47,483 nucleotides of DNA, from assembly GCA_900546645.1 (NCBI GenBank), contig URDR01000009.1:1-47483 (forward strand), given 5' to 3'. Shown piece after piece: positions 1 to 8,529 of this stretch (positions are counted from its first letter, which is position 1; each line of letters begins with the position of its first letter). The DNA is from an uncultured Bacteroides sp. (lineage in GTDB: Bacteria; Bacteroidota; Bacteroidia; Bacteroidales; Bacteroidaceae). The translations under genes and the position numbers were made by a program. The notes below the pieces were generated by a model, which was given only the letters and a program-made list of their open reading frames with translations, was not told the DNA's origin and did no database searches.

Positions 1-55
1 AAAAGCTATGTCCAGAGAAGAAAACGTAATAAAGCTACTTGCGAAACTTAAATAA
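1..55 (+). other. Possible 3' end of an unidentified reading frame entering from the left
   Basis: Reading from base 2, an open frame runs to a TAA at 53-55 and ends in the residues SREENVIKLLAKLK, which look like a genuine basic protein C-terminus. It stops exactly where the btuB-like homology on the other strand is lost. I infer that an inserted element, perhaps an insertion sequence, lies to the left and that this is its last gene. With only 17 codons visible, neither the family nor the boundary can be fixed. Confidence 0.25.
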
Positions 56-704
56 ATTTATATTTTCCAGTGGTGTACATGTATTCCGCACTAAGTGAAG
101 ACGAAACGTTCTGGCTTAACCGGTGCTCCCATAAGAAGGACGGATTGACCAGACCAAACGAACCAGTTTTGAAAGCCGCTTTCACATTGTGGCGCTTTTC
201 CCCTTTAAATTGAGGGGTACGTGATTGCAGATAGATAGAGCCTGCCGACCCGAAATCTTTGGCTGGTTGGAAAATTGCACTTTTCTGACCATTGTAAAGG
301 GTGACCGACTCCATATTATCCAATGAAAAGCGACCTAAGTCGACTGTACCGTTCTGCGCATTTCCCAGTTCAATGCCATCATAAAAGACACCCACATGGT
401 TGGTTCCCATGCTTCGGATATTCACTGTCTTCAGTCCGCCTACTCCTCCGTAGTCTTTTATCTGAATACCGGAGAAATACCGCAGTGCATCGGCTATATT
501 ATGTGAGTTCAGACGTTGAAGTTCCTTCCCCGACAGTTGCTGTACGGGTATCACCTCTTTCTGATAATTACGGGCTGTAACTATCACTTCTTCTAGTTGC
601 TGCAGGCTGTCTAACTTACTTTGCGCATAGGTAGGGATACTCCATGCCCATACATATACACAGATAAGCATAACAACAAGTTTTACTTGCTGGCGCATAA
701 TCAT
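48..704 (-). CDS. btuB: TonB-dependent cobalamin receptor (BtuB-like), truncated after the plug domain
   Basis: Outer-membrane vitamin B12 transporter of the BtuB type, powered by TonB. The 218 residues hold a signal peptide (about 1-27, ending before QSKLD), a TonB box (EEVIVTARN, about 38-46), a complete plug domain (about 47-165, with IRSMGTNHVGVFYDGIELG) and only the first barrel strands. The family is usually 600-700 residues. Here homology-like sequence ends at TTGKYKF and a TAA follows at 50-48, so no full barrel can be made from this frame. A cobalamin riboswitch directly upstream supports the B12 assignment. The frame is either broken by an insertion at about position 55 or disturbed at a contig edge. 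Confidence 0.8.
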   Translation of the reverse strand: MIMRQQVKLVVMLICVYVWAWSIPTYAQSKLDSLQQLEEVIVTARNYQKEVIPVQQLSGKELQRLNSHNIADALRYFSGIQIKDYGGVGGLKTVNIRSMGTNHVGVFYDGIELGNAQNGTVDLGRFSLDNMESVTLYNGQKSAIFQPAKDFGSAGSIYLQSRTPQFKGEKRHNVKAAFKTGSFGLVNPSFLWEHRLSQNVSSSLSAEYMYTTGKYKFI

Positions 705-771
705 TTATTGTAAAAAAAGAAAATAAAGGCGCGGCTTCTCTAACCCCGGAGAGTGACCGGCAAATAAATGA

Positions 772-945
772 TGGCAGGTCTTCTGACTGACTCCCTTATT
801 GAACCTTCCCAATATAGCCATTGTATATCAGTGGTATGAGCCTTTTCAATAAGTTGGATGGAGCTTCACAGCAGCGGGACTGTTCGGGATTTTCACCCGA
901 TTCCCTTTTAATCCGTTTATCTGAACAGATAAATCAGAACCAATC
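772..945 (-). promoter_or_regulatory. Cobalamin (AdoCbl) riboswitch
   Basis: On the minus strand, the conserved blocks of the B12 aptamer occur in the right order: GGGAATCGGGTGAAAATCC, then CCCGCTGCTGTGA, then a variable stem and TACCACTG, then GGGAAGG, and finally the B12 box AGAAGACCTGCC close to 774. The aptamer ends about 70 bases before the ATG of the btuB-like gene. A CCGG...CCGG hairpin (about 745-761) lies between them and could act in the expression platform. By family knowledge, bound cobalamin should repress the gene. Confidence 0.93.
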
Positions 946-1028
946 TGAGCGCAAATTTAATGTATTATTTGAGAAACGAAGCGGGTTCTGCGTTTTTTTT
1001 GTGTGAGAATTTGAGTGGAAATAAGATG

Positions 1029-1053
1029 AGAGAGGGAGAAGCTTCCCTCTTCT
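1029..1053 (-). terminator. Probable terminator of the folK operon
   Basis: A 7-bp stem AGAGGGA/TCCCTCT lies just after the folK stop codon. The T-run that follows is weak, so this could also be only a stabilising 3' hairpin. Confidence 0.45.
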
Positions 1054-1055
1054 CG

Positions 1056-1517
1056 TTATTGATAGTGGGAGGTAAGATCCTTGAGAGGTTGTTGAAACAC
1101 AGGATGAACCACTTCTCCTGCAATCTCTATTAAAGGCATCATGACAAAGTCGCGTTTTGTCATGAGCGGATGGGGAAGAATCAGTTCAGGAGTATGTATA
1201 ATAAGCTGGTCATACAGCAAGATATCAATATCAATCAGCCGGTCGGAATAAACTCCCCCCGATGATTTCTTTGTACGTCCCAGTTCCCGTTCAATATATT
1301 GAGTGAGATGAAGAACCTCAGCAGGCGATAAAACAGTCTCCACCTCAGCGGCAGCATTGAGGAAACTGTGTTTAGAGTCAAATCCCCAAGGCTCTGTTTC
1401 ATAGAAAGAAGACAGGGAAGTAACCTTCCCTATCTTCTCGTTGATCAGTTTGACGGCAGCCTGTAAATTGGCAGCCTTATCTCCTAGATTAGTACCTAGA
1501 CCTAAATATACCTTCAT
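1056..1517 (-). CDS. folK: 2-amino-4-hydroxy-6-hydroxymethyldihydropteridine diphosphokinase
   Basis: Transfers pyrophosphate from ATP to 6-hydroxymethyl-dihydropterin in cytosolic folate synthesis. At 153 residues it has normal family length. It opens with the typical VYLGLGTNLGDKAANL, has SSFYETEPWG in the pterin-binding loop, and carries the HPPK signature DRLIDIDILLYD with the metal-binding aspartates, followed by LPHPLMTKRDFVMMPL. It begins 15 bases after queA ends and is the last gene of the minus-strand operon. Its link to queA and truB is positional; the three share no pathway. Confidence 0.95.
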   Translation of the reverse strand: MKVYLGLGTNLGDKAANLQAAVKLINEKIGKVTSLSSFYETEPWGFDSKHSFLNAAAEVETVLSPAEVLHLTQYIERELGRTKKSSGGVYSDRLIDIDILLYDQLIIHTPELILPHPLMTKRDFVMMPLIEIAGEVVHPVFQQPLKDLTSHYQ

Positions 1518-1532
1518 GGTGGTATGTCTGTC

Positions 1533-2933
1533 TTATTGGTTTACTTTAATCAAGTTCCAGAAATCTTTTGCTTCTGAGGCAAGTCTTTTCATTGGATATA
1601 TCTCTTTGTCAAGTAAAGCAGAAACGGCATCGGTAAACAAATTATGTCCTATTGAAAGAATTGTTACTCGCGATACATCATATATACTGTCAATCTTATC
1701 TTTCAGTTTATCCAGAGATAATGCTGTTCCCATACTTATCAGAAGATCTGCCGATTTTGCTTTATCTGCAGTAGCCTCCATTAAGACTTCTACTTGTTTG
1801 AAGTTTTCCTTTAAGCTGTCTATGACCTGTGTTTTTGTGCTTGTACCTACATTTACGTTGAGGAAAACCTTTTGTGGAGTATCATCCAGTATAAGCATCG
1901 CATCTCCATAAGTACCAAATCGGTAATCTTCTTTTAAGGCGATTTGGTAGGCATCCATGATTAAGTCATATCCTCCATATGAGCATACCAGCATCAGCAT
2001 GGTTGATAAAGGCATATGGAAGTTACTTACCATTGCATTGGCCACAGAGAAATCGTAAGGCGGGAAGATAAACTTGTTGGTCCATCCCTCAAACTCCTTC
2101 AGATGACCATCTGTACCTACAGCAGTTTCAATGGTACGCATCACACTGGTACCCACAGCACATACGCGGCTTCCCCGGTCTTTAGCTTCATTTACGATAC
2201 GGCAAGCCTCCTCTTCCACAAACATTTGTTCAGAGTCCATTTTATGTTTGGTTAAATCTTCCACGTCAATATCGCGGAAATTGCCCAGTCCGGAGTGCAT
2301 GGTAATATAAGCGAAATCGATACCTTTGATTTCCATGCGCTTCATCAGTTCGCGGCTAAAGTGGAGTCCGGCAGCCGGAACTGTAACCGCTCCTTCGTTT
2401 TTGGCAAAGATATTCTGGAACCTTTCTTCATCAATCGGTTCGGCAGGGCGATGGATAAATGGAGGCAATGGCGGTTCTCCTAATGCATAGAGTGCTTTTT
2501 TAAACTCATCGTGCGGTCCGTCATAGAGGAAACGCAAGGTACGCCCACGTGATGTGGTGTTATCAATGACTTCCGCTACCATCGAATCGTCTTCTCCAAA
2601 GTAAAGCTTGTTTCCGATACGGATTTTACGTGCCGGGTCAACCAAGACATCCCATAGGCGAAGCTCTTCATTAAGCTCGCGCAATAAGAATACCTCAATG
2701 CGTGCTCCTGTCTTTTCCTTGTTTCCGTACAGACGCGCAGGAAAGACCTTTGTATCGTTAAAGATAAACACATCTTTGTCGTCAAAGTAATTCAGAATGT
2801 CTTTGAACACCATGTGCTCTATTTCTCCGGTGGATTTATGTACCACCATCAGTCGAGATTCGTCTCTATACTTAGCCGGATAGAGAGCAATTTTGTCTTC
2901 CGGCAGTTTGAATTTGAATTGTGACAGTTTCAT
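1533..2933 (-). CDS. queA: S-adenosylmethionine:tRNA ribosyltransferase-isomerase with an extra C-terminal domain
   Basis: Makes epoxyqueuosine in tRNA by moving the ribosyl group of SAM onto preQ1. Residues 1-350 match the whole family: MKLSQFKFKLPEDKIALYP at the N-terminus, FNDTKVFPARLYG, GAVTVPAAGLHF, the MSEQ-like HKMDSEQMF, and the closing block RFGTYGDAMLIL. QueA normally ends there, at about 340-350 residues. This protein continues to 466 with about 114 residues of alternating predicted strands and helices (FLNVNVGTS, VEVLMEATAD, SADLLISMGTALS, RVTILSIGHNLF) that I do not recognise. It is in frame, with no stop or slippery site seen. It sits between truB (18 bases upstream) and folK. 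Confidence 0.93.
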   Translation of the reverse strand: MKLSQFKFKLPEDKIALYPAKYRDESRLMVVHKSTGEIEHMVFKDILNYFDDKDVFIFNDTKVFPARLYGNKEKTGARIEVFLLRELNEELRLWDVLVDPARKIRIGNKLYFGEDDSMVAEVIDNTTSRGRTLRFLYDGPHDEFKKALYALGEPPLPPFIHRPAEPIDEERFQNIFAKNEGAVTVPAAGLHFSRELMKRMEIKGIDFAYITMHSGLGNFRDIDVEDLTKHKMDSEQMFVEEEACRIVNEAKDRGSRVCAVGTSVMRTIETAVGTDGHLKEFEGWTNKFIFPPYDFSVANAMVSNFHMPLSTMLMLVCSYGGYDLIMDAYQIALKEDYRFGTYGDAMLILDDTPQKVFLNVNVGTSTKTQVIDSLKENFKQVEVLMEATADKAKSADLLISMGTALSLDKLKDKIDSIYDVSRVTILSIGHNLFTDAVSALLDKEIYPMKRLASEAKDFWNLIKVNQ

Positions 2934-2951
2934 TCTTTTTCCTTTCTTTCC

Positions 2952-3656
2952 TTAATCGTTTGTAACTTCAATTTCTTGTTTTTCAAGCCATGCTTCGAAA
3001 TCTTCTACTTGCATGCAGTCATTTAGTCTCACCTCTCCAACTCGGGTACGAATCAGTCCGGTAAGATGAGCGCCACTGTGAAGAGCCTCTCCGATGTCAC
3101 GGGCGAGCGCCCGTATGTAAGTACCTTTACTGCAGACCACCCGTATTTTTATTTCCGGTAAGTTGCATTCCAGTAATTCAATTTCATCGATAACCAGTGT
3201 TTTAGGCTTTAGTTCTACTTCATCTCCTTTACGTGCGAGGTCGTATGCGCGTTTTCCTTCCACTTTACAGGCAGAAAAAGCCGGCGGTATCTGTTCGATA
3301 GTTCCTACGAACCGCTGTAATACCCGTTCCACCAGTTCACGCGTGATGTGCTCGGTGGGATAGGTGGCATCAATTTCTTTTTCAAGATCAAAAGAAGGGG
3401 TGGTTGCCCCTAATTGTAAGGTCGCAATGTATTCCTTCGTATGATATTGAAACTCTTCAATCCGCTTGGTTGCTTTTCCGGTACAGATAATCATGACTCC
3501 TGTAGCGAGCGGATCAAGCGTTCCGGCATGTCCTACTTTGATTTTCTTTACCCCTAACTTACGGCTGATATGATATCTTATTTTGTTGACCACCGCAAAC
3601 GATGTCCATCGTAAGGGCTTGTCAAAATATAAAACTTCTCCTTCTTTAAAATTCAT
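2952..3656 (-). CDS. truB: tRNA pseudouridine(55) synthase
   Basis: Isomerises U55 to pseudouridine in the T-loop of tRNAs. Its 234 residues include the catalytic-aspartate motif GHAGTLDPLATGVMII (Asp near residue 48), the family block FVGTIEQIPPAFSACKVEGK, and the nucleotide-binding KGTYIRALARDIG near residue 180. The C-terminus is short, so the extra PUA-like domain of some TruB proteins is absent or minimal. Its ATG shares one base with the uppP stop codon (TAATG), which implies translational coupling within the operon. Confidence 0.95.
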   Translation of the reverse strand: MNFKEGEVLYFDKPLRWTSFAVVNKIRYHISRKLGVKKIKVGHAGTLDPLATGVMIICTGKATKRIEEFQYHTKEYIATLQLGATTPSFDLEKEIDATYPTEHITRELVERVLQRFVGTIEQIPPAFSACKVEGKRAYDLARKGDEVELKPKTLVIDEIELLECNLPEIKIRVVCSKGTYIRALARDIGEALHSGAHLTGLIRTRVGEVRLNDCMQVEDFEAWLEKQEIEVTND

Positions 3657-4513
3657 TAAACTATTTCTAAATTATATCCTAAAAAGGACATGATTAATAT
3701 AACCCCTCCCACGATAATCCGGTACCAGCCGAATGCTGCAAAACCATACTTGGTTACATAGTTGATAAAAAACTTGATAGCCAGTAAGGCAACGATAAAA
3801 GCCACTCCATTTCCCACAATCAGTGCAGTCATATTTTCAGAAATGATGGCTGTACCTCCGTCCATGAAAAGTTTAGCCATTTTATAAACCGTGGCGGCAA
3901 ACATGGTGGGTACGGCCAGAAAGAATGAAAATTCGGCAGCTGCCTTTCGGGTTAGTTTTTGTGACATTCCCCCGACGATGGTTGCCATAGAGCGTGATAC
4001 ACCGGGAATCATAGCGATACATTGGAATAACCCGATGAGGAAGGCGCGTCTTTCGGTCAGTGCTGTCTGTTCGCTTCCTTTCCCGAATATCTTGTCGCAG
4101 AAAAGCATGAAAATTCCACCGACAATGAGCATGACAGCCACAACGGTTACACTTTCAAGCATTTCATCGATAAAGTCACTGCACAGCAATCCTAATACTG
4201 CAGCCGGAACAAATGCCACAAGTAATTTCCAGTAGAAATCGAATTTGTGGAGAAAACACTTCAGCGCACTGCTCCCACTTGGAGCCGGTGTATGGTTTAG
4301 CTGAAAAAAACGCTTCCAATAAAGGATGACCACCGAGAGAATGGCTCCAAATTGGATGATGAATGTAAAAGCCTTGACAAATTCGGTACTTTGTACACCC
4401 AGTATGTTTTGGGCAATAATCATGTGTCCGGTAGAAGAAACCGGAAGAAATTCGGTCAATCCTTCTACGATTGCAATGATGATGGTCTGAAATAAATTCA
4501 AGTCTCCTCCCAT
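3656..4513 (-). CDS. uppP: Undecaprenyl-diphosphatase
   Basis: Integral membrane phosphatase that recycles the C55 lipid carrier for peptidoglycan and other envelope polymers. It matches the BacA/UppP family at 285 residues: EGLTEFLPVSSTGHM near the N-terminus (active-site glutamates and serines), several hydrophobic helices, and PGVSRSMATIVGG in the second conserved loop. It follows the DUF3098 gene by one base and overlaps truB by one base. Its place beside ftsX fits an envelope-biogenesis operon. Confidence 0.95.
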   Translation of the reverse strand: MGGDLNLFQTIIIAIVEGLTEFLPVSSTGHMIIAQNILGVQSTEFVKAFTFIIQFGAILSVVILYWKRFFQLNHTPAPSGSSALKCFLHKFDFYWKLLVAFVPAAVLGLLCSDFIDEMLESVTVVAVMLIVGGIFMLFCDKIFGKGSEQTALTERRAFLIGLFQCIAMIPGVSRSMATIVGGMSQKLTRKAAAEFSFFLAVPTMFAATVYKMAKLFMDGGTAIISENMTALIVGNGVAFIVALLAIKFFINYVTKYGFAAFGWYRIIVGGVILIMSFLGYNLEIV

Positions 4514-4514
4514 A

Positions 4515-4772
4515 TTAGTTATTTTCGTTGTTAGATAATTCGTTTGAGCGAGATGAAGGTTTGCGTAAGATACCGTAAATCATAAAAATAAATCCGAAGA
4601 AACAGACTGCAGGTGCTACTTTGATACGCCGTACACTGAAAATATCCGGATTAAAGGCAGTTTCGGTCGACCCCGGACCGCTCATCAAAAGGAATCCGAT
4701 GATAATCACAATCATTCCTATGCCTAAAAGCCGGAAATTTGTTTTATCGAAAGCAAAGCTTTTTTTATCCAT
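4515..4772 (-). CDS. DUF3098 family small membrane protein
   Basis: An 85-residue protein with two hydrophobic segments, about 16-32 (LLGIGMIVIIIGFLLMSG) and about 52-68 (VAPAVCFFGFIFMIYG), joined by a loop with GPGSTETAFNPDIFS. This matches DUF3098, a Bacteroidetes family usually found between ftsX and uppP, as it is here. Function is unknown. Conserved position suggests a role with FtsX or UppP in the inner membrane, but that is inference only. Confidence 0.85.
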   Translation of the reverse strand: MDKKSFAFDKTNFRLLGIGMIVIIIGFLLMSGPGSTETAFNPDIFSVRRIKVAPAVCFFGFIFMIYGILRKPSSRSNELSNNENN

Positions 4773-4803
4773 GTTTAAATTTGATTTATAGAGATATGTT
4801 GTT

Positions 4804-5673
4804 TTAATGACAATATAGTTCGCTGATTTTCATGCGCAGATATTTATTGATAGAGATAAGTGCGCAGAAACTGGTAATGGTGATACCAAAAAAGAATACC
4901 GCTGCCATAACAATGACGATAACAGACGGGGTAATTACTGCCAGCAGTTCAGGTTCATATTTTACAAGAAAATAAGCCATGCCAATCAGGAAGGCGTTAG
5001 CCATGGAGGCTGCCAGTATGCCTACCCAAACGTTACGTACCAGAAACGGTCGTCGGATGAACGACCAACTGGCTCCAACCAGCTTCATGGTATGGATAAG
5101 GAAGCGTTTGGAATAAATGGTCAGCCGGATGGTGTTGTTTATCAGTGCAAACGATATAAAGGTAAGCAGTGCTGCAAGTCCCAGTAAGAAGAAACTTATT
5201 TTTTTCAAGTTCCGGTTCACTGAGTCAATTAAATCTTGCGGATAATTGATTTCAAGCACTTTTTTATTGGCAAGCAGTTCTTTCTCGATCCACTGAATGC
5301 TGTCTGAATTGGCATATTCCGAATTGAGCCGAATATCAATGGATGCTGTAAACGGGTTATATCCGAGAAATTCAGTCGGGTCAGTTCCCATCGCCTGAGT
5401 CTGTTCTTCCAGCGCCTGTTTCTTTGAGATATAAGTGGTTTGCTTTACATAAGGTTTTTCATTAAGTGCTTTTTGGAATTTCAAGATTTCAGGTTCCTTC
5501 ATATCATCGCTTACGATAACGGAAAACGCAATGTTTTCACGTACGTATACAGAGAGGTTGTTAGCTGTCAGAACAAAAAAGACAACTAACCCCAGAAGCA
5601 GCAATACCAGCATGGTACTGATACTTGAGGTAATAAATTGCATATCGAAAAAAGATCCTGATTGCTTACTCAT
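4804..5673 (-). CDS. ftsX: Cell division protein FtsX (permease-like)
   Basis: Inner-membrane partner of the ATPase FtsE, linking division to peptidoglycan hydrolysis. One membrane helix near the N-terminus (TMLVLLLLGLVVFFVL) is followed by a periplasmic domain (about 40-150) and three C-terminal helices, the FtsX layout. The frame is open from 5697, but I prefer the ATG at 5673 (MSKQSGSFFDMQF). It removes a 20-base overlap with the methyltransferase gene and gives 289 residues, near the usual Bacteroidetes length. No ftsE is adjacent, as is common in this phylum. Confidence 0.9.
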   Translation of the reverse strand: MSKQSGSFFDMQFITSSISTMLVLLLLGLVVFFVLTANNLSVYVRENIAFSVIVSDDMKEPEILKFQKALNEKPYVKQTTYISKKQALEEQTQAMGTDPTEFLGYNPFTASIDIRLNSEYANSDSIQWIEKELLANKKVLEINYPQDLIDSVNRNLKKISFFLLGLAALLTFISFALINNTIRLTIYSKRFLIHTMKLVGASWSFIRRPFLVRNVWVGILAASMANAFLIGMAYFLVKYEPELLAVITPSVIVIVMAAVFFFGITITSFCALISINKYLRMKISELYCH

Positions 5674-5677
5674 ATAG

Positions 5678-6574
5678 TTACTTTTTTCTGAAAACATAAA
5701 TCATGGAACTGCTTTGTTCCTTTTTTATAAGCGAAGCTACTCCTGCCCGGGTTCCGGTTATCAGTCCCTTTGCAAAAGGGAAGCGGCTTTTCTGATATTT
5801 TTCGCTCAGCATGGATACATAGAAGGCATCGAAAGGCATTGGAATCCGTTCGGTCAGTATAAATCCATGTTTCGCCCCAAACTGCTGTATGGTGGATGGG
5901 GTGAAATGCCATAAGTGACGAGGGACATCATAAGCCGCCCACATCTCTTTATATTTGGCTGCATCGAAAGAGTTCGGGTTAGGCACAGCTATGACCAGTA
6001 CGCCCCGGTCGTTTAAGAGCCGGTTAAGCAAATCCCACGTTTCATTCAGATGCTCCAAGTGCTCCATGACGTGCCATAAGGTGATGACATCAAATGAACT
6101 TTCCTTGTATTTTTCAAGCGCCTCAGGGGGATCGATGCTTAAACCGAAATGAGCCGATGCAAATTCGCGTGCCTGCGCGCTTTTTTCTACAGCCGATACG
6201 TTCCATCCTTTTTTCTGCATAAAATGGCAGAAATACCCTGTCCCGGTTCCGATATCTAACAGCCGTCCGCTGTTTATCCGGCTGGTACGTTTAATAAGAT
6301 GGGCTTTCCGTGACAGCATGTAGCGACGTACGTAATGATATACACGGTTCATCAGCCCTTTATGCGTATTGCTGTGTGAAATATAATCTGGAGATTCATA
6401 ATACCGTCCGATTTCGCTTTCCACAGGAGCCGACTGGGTAAACTGAAAGCCACATGCCTTACATCGGCATATCTTGAACGATTCACCTGTAGCATAATAA
6501 TCCTTACAGGTAATTTCTTGTTCAAATTGGCTTCCTCCGCAGAGCGGACACTTATTTATGTTGAGTACGTTCAC
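5678..6574 (-). CDS. Class I SAM-dependent methyltransferase with N-terminal zinc ribbon
   Basis: The protein has a four-cysteine zinc-ribbon-like start (CPLCGG about 20 residues before CRCKACGF). A Rossmann methyltransferase domain follows: the SAM-binding motif LLDIGTGTGYFCHFM, an acidic motif (VSAVEKSAQA), and FDVITLWHVMEHL. The C-terminal part resembles methyltransferases that act on small molecules or glycans; the substrate cannot be named. The frame is open from a TTG at 6604, but the GTG at 6574 is preceded by AGGGAATAAA and gives a more natural start (298 residues). First gene of the operon that continues into ftsX. Confidence 0.85.
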   Translation of the reverse strand: MNVLNINKCPLCGGSQFEQEITCKDYYATGESFKICRCKACGFQFTQSAPVESEIGRYYESPDYISHSNTHKGLMNRVYHYVRRYMLSRKAHLIKRTSRINSGRLLDIGTGTGYFCHFMQKKGWNVSAVEKSAQAREFASAHFGLSIDPPEALEKYKESSFDVITLWHVMEHLEHLNETWDLLNRLLNDRGVLVIAVPNPNSFDAAKYKEMWAAYDVPRHLWHFTPSTIQQFGAKHGFILTERIPMPFDAFYVSMLSEKYQKSRFPFAKGLITGTRAGVASLIKKEQSSSMIYVFRKK

Positions 6575-6705
6575 TTTATTCCCTAATTTGATGCAAAATA
6601 ACAAATAAAATGGGTATAGAGGGAATTTCTTTAAAAGTTTTTAAGAGTATAAACCTTAATTGATGAGTTTTTTGTAACTTAGACGCAAAATTGAGAAAGA
6701 AGTTT

Positions 6706-6909
6706 ATGGAGAAAAGGAAATTAATGCGTTCAAATAATCGGATGATTGCCGGAGTCTGTTCGGGCATTGCTGATTATTTCGGATGGGATATTACGCTGGT
6801 TCGTATCATTTACGTGTTGTTAACGTTTTTCACTGCATTTTCAGGTGGTATTGTTTATCTGATTTTATGGCTGGTCATGCCGGAGGCGAAACGTATCGAC
6901 AATAATTGA
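6706..6909 (+). CDS. PspC domain protein
   Basis: A 67-residue protein matching the PspC (phage-shock-protein C) domain: KLMRSNNRMIAGVCSGIADYF, then WDITLVRIIYVLLTFF, then a second hydrophobic stretch ending LWLVMPEAKR. One or two membrane helices are expected. Family members sense or respond to membrane stress, and its job here is inferred only from the domain. The ATG at 6706 is preferred over an upstream TTG at 6691. It stands alone on the plus strand between two minus-strand units and ends at a clear terminator. Confidence 0.88.
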   Translation: MEKRKLMRSNNRMIAGVCSGIADYFGWDITLVRIIYVLLTFFTAFSGGIVYLILWLVMPEAKRIDNN

Positions 6910-6940
6910 CAAACAGAAAGAGAGTAGAACTCTTAATGTG

Positions 6941-7032
6941 AAGTCCCCTGTTGCAAGCATTTTTATAGATGCATTTGCAGCAGGGGACTTTTTATTTGTC
7001 AGTAAGAGCCTCGTTGCCGGGGCTCGTTTTAT
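6941..7032 (+). terminator. Terminator hairpins between PspC and miaB
   Basis: The first hairpin pairs GTCCCCTG (6943-6950) with CAGGGGAC (6981-6988) and is followed by a T-run, a classic rho-independent terminator for the PspC gene. The second pairs GAGCCTCG with CGGGGCTC (7005-7025) and is followed by GTTTTATTT. It lies directly beside the miaB stop codon and could also serve as the 3' hairpin of miaB. Confidence 0.85.
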
Positions 7033-8403
7033 TTAGTTAAGGAGTTCGCCCTTTAAGGTTGCAGAACTTGAATCGGTGATGCGGACTTTTACAATGTCGC
7101 CGATGCGGTGAGAGCCGCGGTCGAATACCACCACCTTATTTTGTTCGGTTCGTCCGAACAGCTGCTCTTTGGAACGTTTGGATACCCCTTCAGCCAATAC
7201 CTCAAATGTTTTTCCTACATCCTTCGCATTGCTTTCGGCTGAAAGTTGGTTTTGCAATTCAATCATTTCGTTCAGGCGGCGTATTTTTACCTCTTCAGAA
7301 ATGTCATCCGGCAGATGCTTGGATGCATACGTTCCCGGGCGTTCAGAGTATTTGAACATGAAAGCGGAGTCATAGGCACATTCACGCATAAGTGAAAGCG
7401 ACATCTGATGGTCTTCTTCGGTTTCCGAATGGAATCCGGAGAAAATATCTGTACTCAGTCCACAGTCAGGAATAATCCGGCGGATAGCCGCTACACGTTC
7501 CAGGTACCATTCACGCGTATATTTTCGGTTCATCAGTTTCAAGATGCGTGAGCTTCCACTCTGTACAGGTAAATGAATATGCTTGCATACATTGGGTACC
7601 TCGGCGATGACATGCAAGGTTTCATCGCTCATGTCCTTAGGATGCGAGGTGGTGAAGCGTACGCGCATATCGGGAACCGCCTGTGCTACCGTGCGCAACA
7701 GTTCAGGGAATGTAACCGTACTTCCATCTTTCTCAAAGCGGTAAGAGTTTACGTTCTGTCCCAAGAGGGTTACTTCCTTATATCCTTTTGCCTGAAGGTC
7801 GCGTACTTCATTCAAGATGCTTTCCACATCACGGCTTCGTTCGCGTCCGCGGGTATAAGGAACGATACAGTAGTGACAGAAGTTGTTGCATCCGCGCATA
7901 ATAGATACAAAACCTGAAATGTGGTTTCCACAGATGCGTGAAGGAATTACATCGCGATACGTTTCAGTAGTTGACAGTTCTACATTGATGGCTTTTTCTC
8001 CAGCTTCTACAGCCGCAATCAGTTCGGGTAAGGTGAGATATGCATCCGGACCTGCTACCAGGTCAACATGATGGTTTTCTATCAAGTCGTTTTTTACCCG
8101 TTCAGCCATACATCCCAGTACACCTACAATGAGATGTTTGCGTTTTTTCCGCAGTGAATGGAAGAACTCAAGGCGGTTCAGGATTTTCTGTTCGGCATTG
8201 TCGCGGATAGAACAGGTGTTCATAAACACGGCATCTGCTTCGTCTAATGATTCACAAGGTGAATATCCTGCCATTTGCATGATAGAAGCAATTACTTCAC
8301 TGTCGGCCACGTTCATCTGGCATCCATAGGTTTCGATGAACAGTTTTTTGTTTTCGTGTTCAGTTGCAGATTTAAAGTCTGCTCCTGCTGTTTCTTTAGT
8401 CAT
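7033..8403 (-). CDS. miaB: tRNA-2-methylthio-N6-dimethylallyladenosine synthase
   Basis: Radical SAM enzyme that adds a methylthio group to i6A37 in tRNAs. The N-terminal UPF0004 domain has its three cluster cysteines (TYGCQMN, NTCSIRD, GVLGCMAE). The radical SAM domain has CNNFCHYCIVPYTRG near residues 171-185. The C-terminal TRAM domain covers about 395-456. Length 456 is normal. It is monocistronic, with its own promoter box about 30 bases upstream. Confidence 0.95.
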   Translation of the reverse strand: MTKETAGADFKSATEHENKKLFIETYGCQMNVADSEVIASIMQMAGYSPCESLDEADAVFMNTCSIRDNAEQKILNRLEFFHSLRKKRKHLIVGVLGCMAERVKNDLIENHHVDLVAGPDAYLTLPELIAAVEAGEKAINVELSTTETYRDVIPSRICGNHISGFVSIMRGCNNFCHYCIVPYTRGRERSRDVESILNEVRDLQAKGYKEVTLLGQNVNSYRFEKDGSTVTFPELLRTVAQAVPDMRVRFTTSHPKDMSDETLHVIAEVPNVCKHIHLPVQSGSSRILKLMNRKYTREWYLERVAAIRRIIPDCGLSTDIFSGFHSETEEDHQMSLSLMRECAYDSAFMFKYSERPGTYASKHLPDDISEEVKIRRLNEMIELQNQLSAESNAKDVGKTFEVLAEGVSKRSKEQLFGRTEQNKVVVFDRGSHRIGDIVKVRITDSSSATLKGELLN

Positions 8404-8432
8404 AAGCGTTTTGTAGTTTTAATGAATGAAGA

Positions 8433-8442
8433 TGCAAAGATA
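8433..8442 (-). promoter_or_regulatory. Promoter -7 box of miaB
   Basis: Minus-strand TATCTTTGCA matches the Bacteroidetes TAnnTTTG box and lies about 30 bases before the miaB ATG. It is back to back with the promoter of the 8530 gene. Confidence 0.7.
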
Positions 8443-8495
8443 TTGGTTTCTTGGTTAACTTCCATGAAATCGGTAGGATATATCAGATTTATTCG

Positions 8496-8503
8496 TATCT
8501 TTG
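8496..8503 (+). promoter_or_regulatory. Promoter -7 box of the 8530 gene
   Basis: TATCTTTG matches TAnnTTTG exactly and lies 26 bases before the ATG at 8530. Confidence 0.65.
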
Positions 8504-8529
8504 GGAAAACCGTTAACACTTGTTTATTT

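Noticed and set aside
8275..8529. Longer form of the small anchored protein
   Set aside because: The extension overlaps miaB antisense and lies upstream of the promoter box at 8496; the ATG at 8530 with its membrane helix is the natural start.
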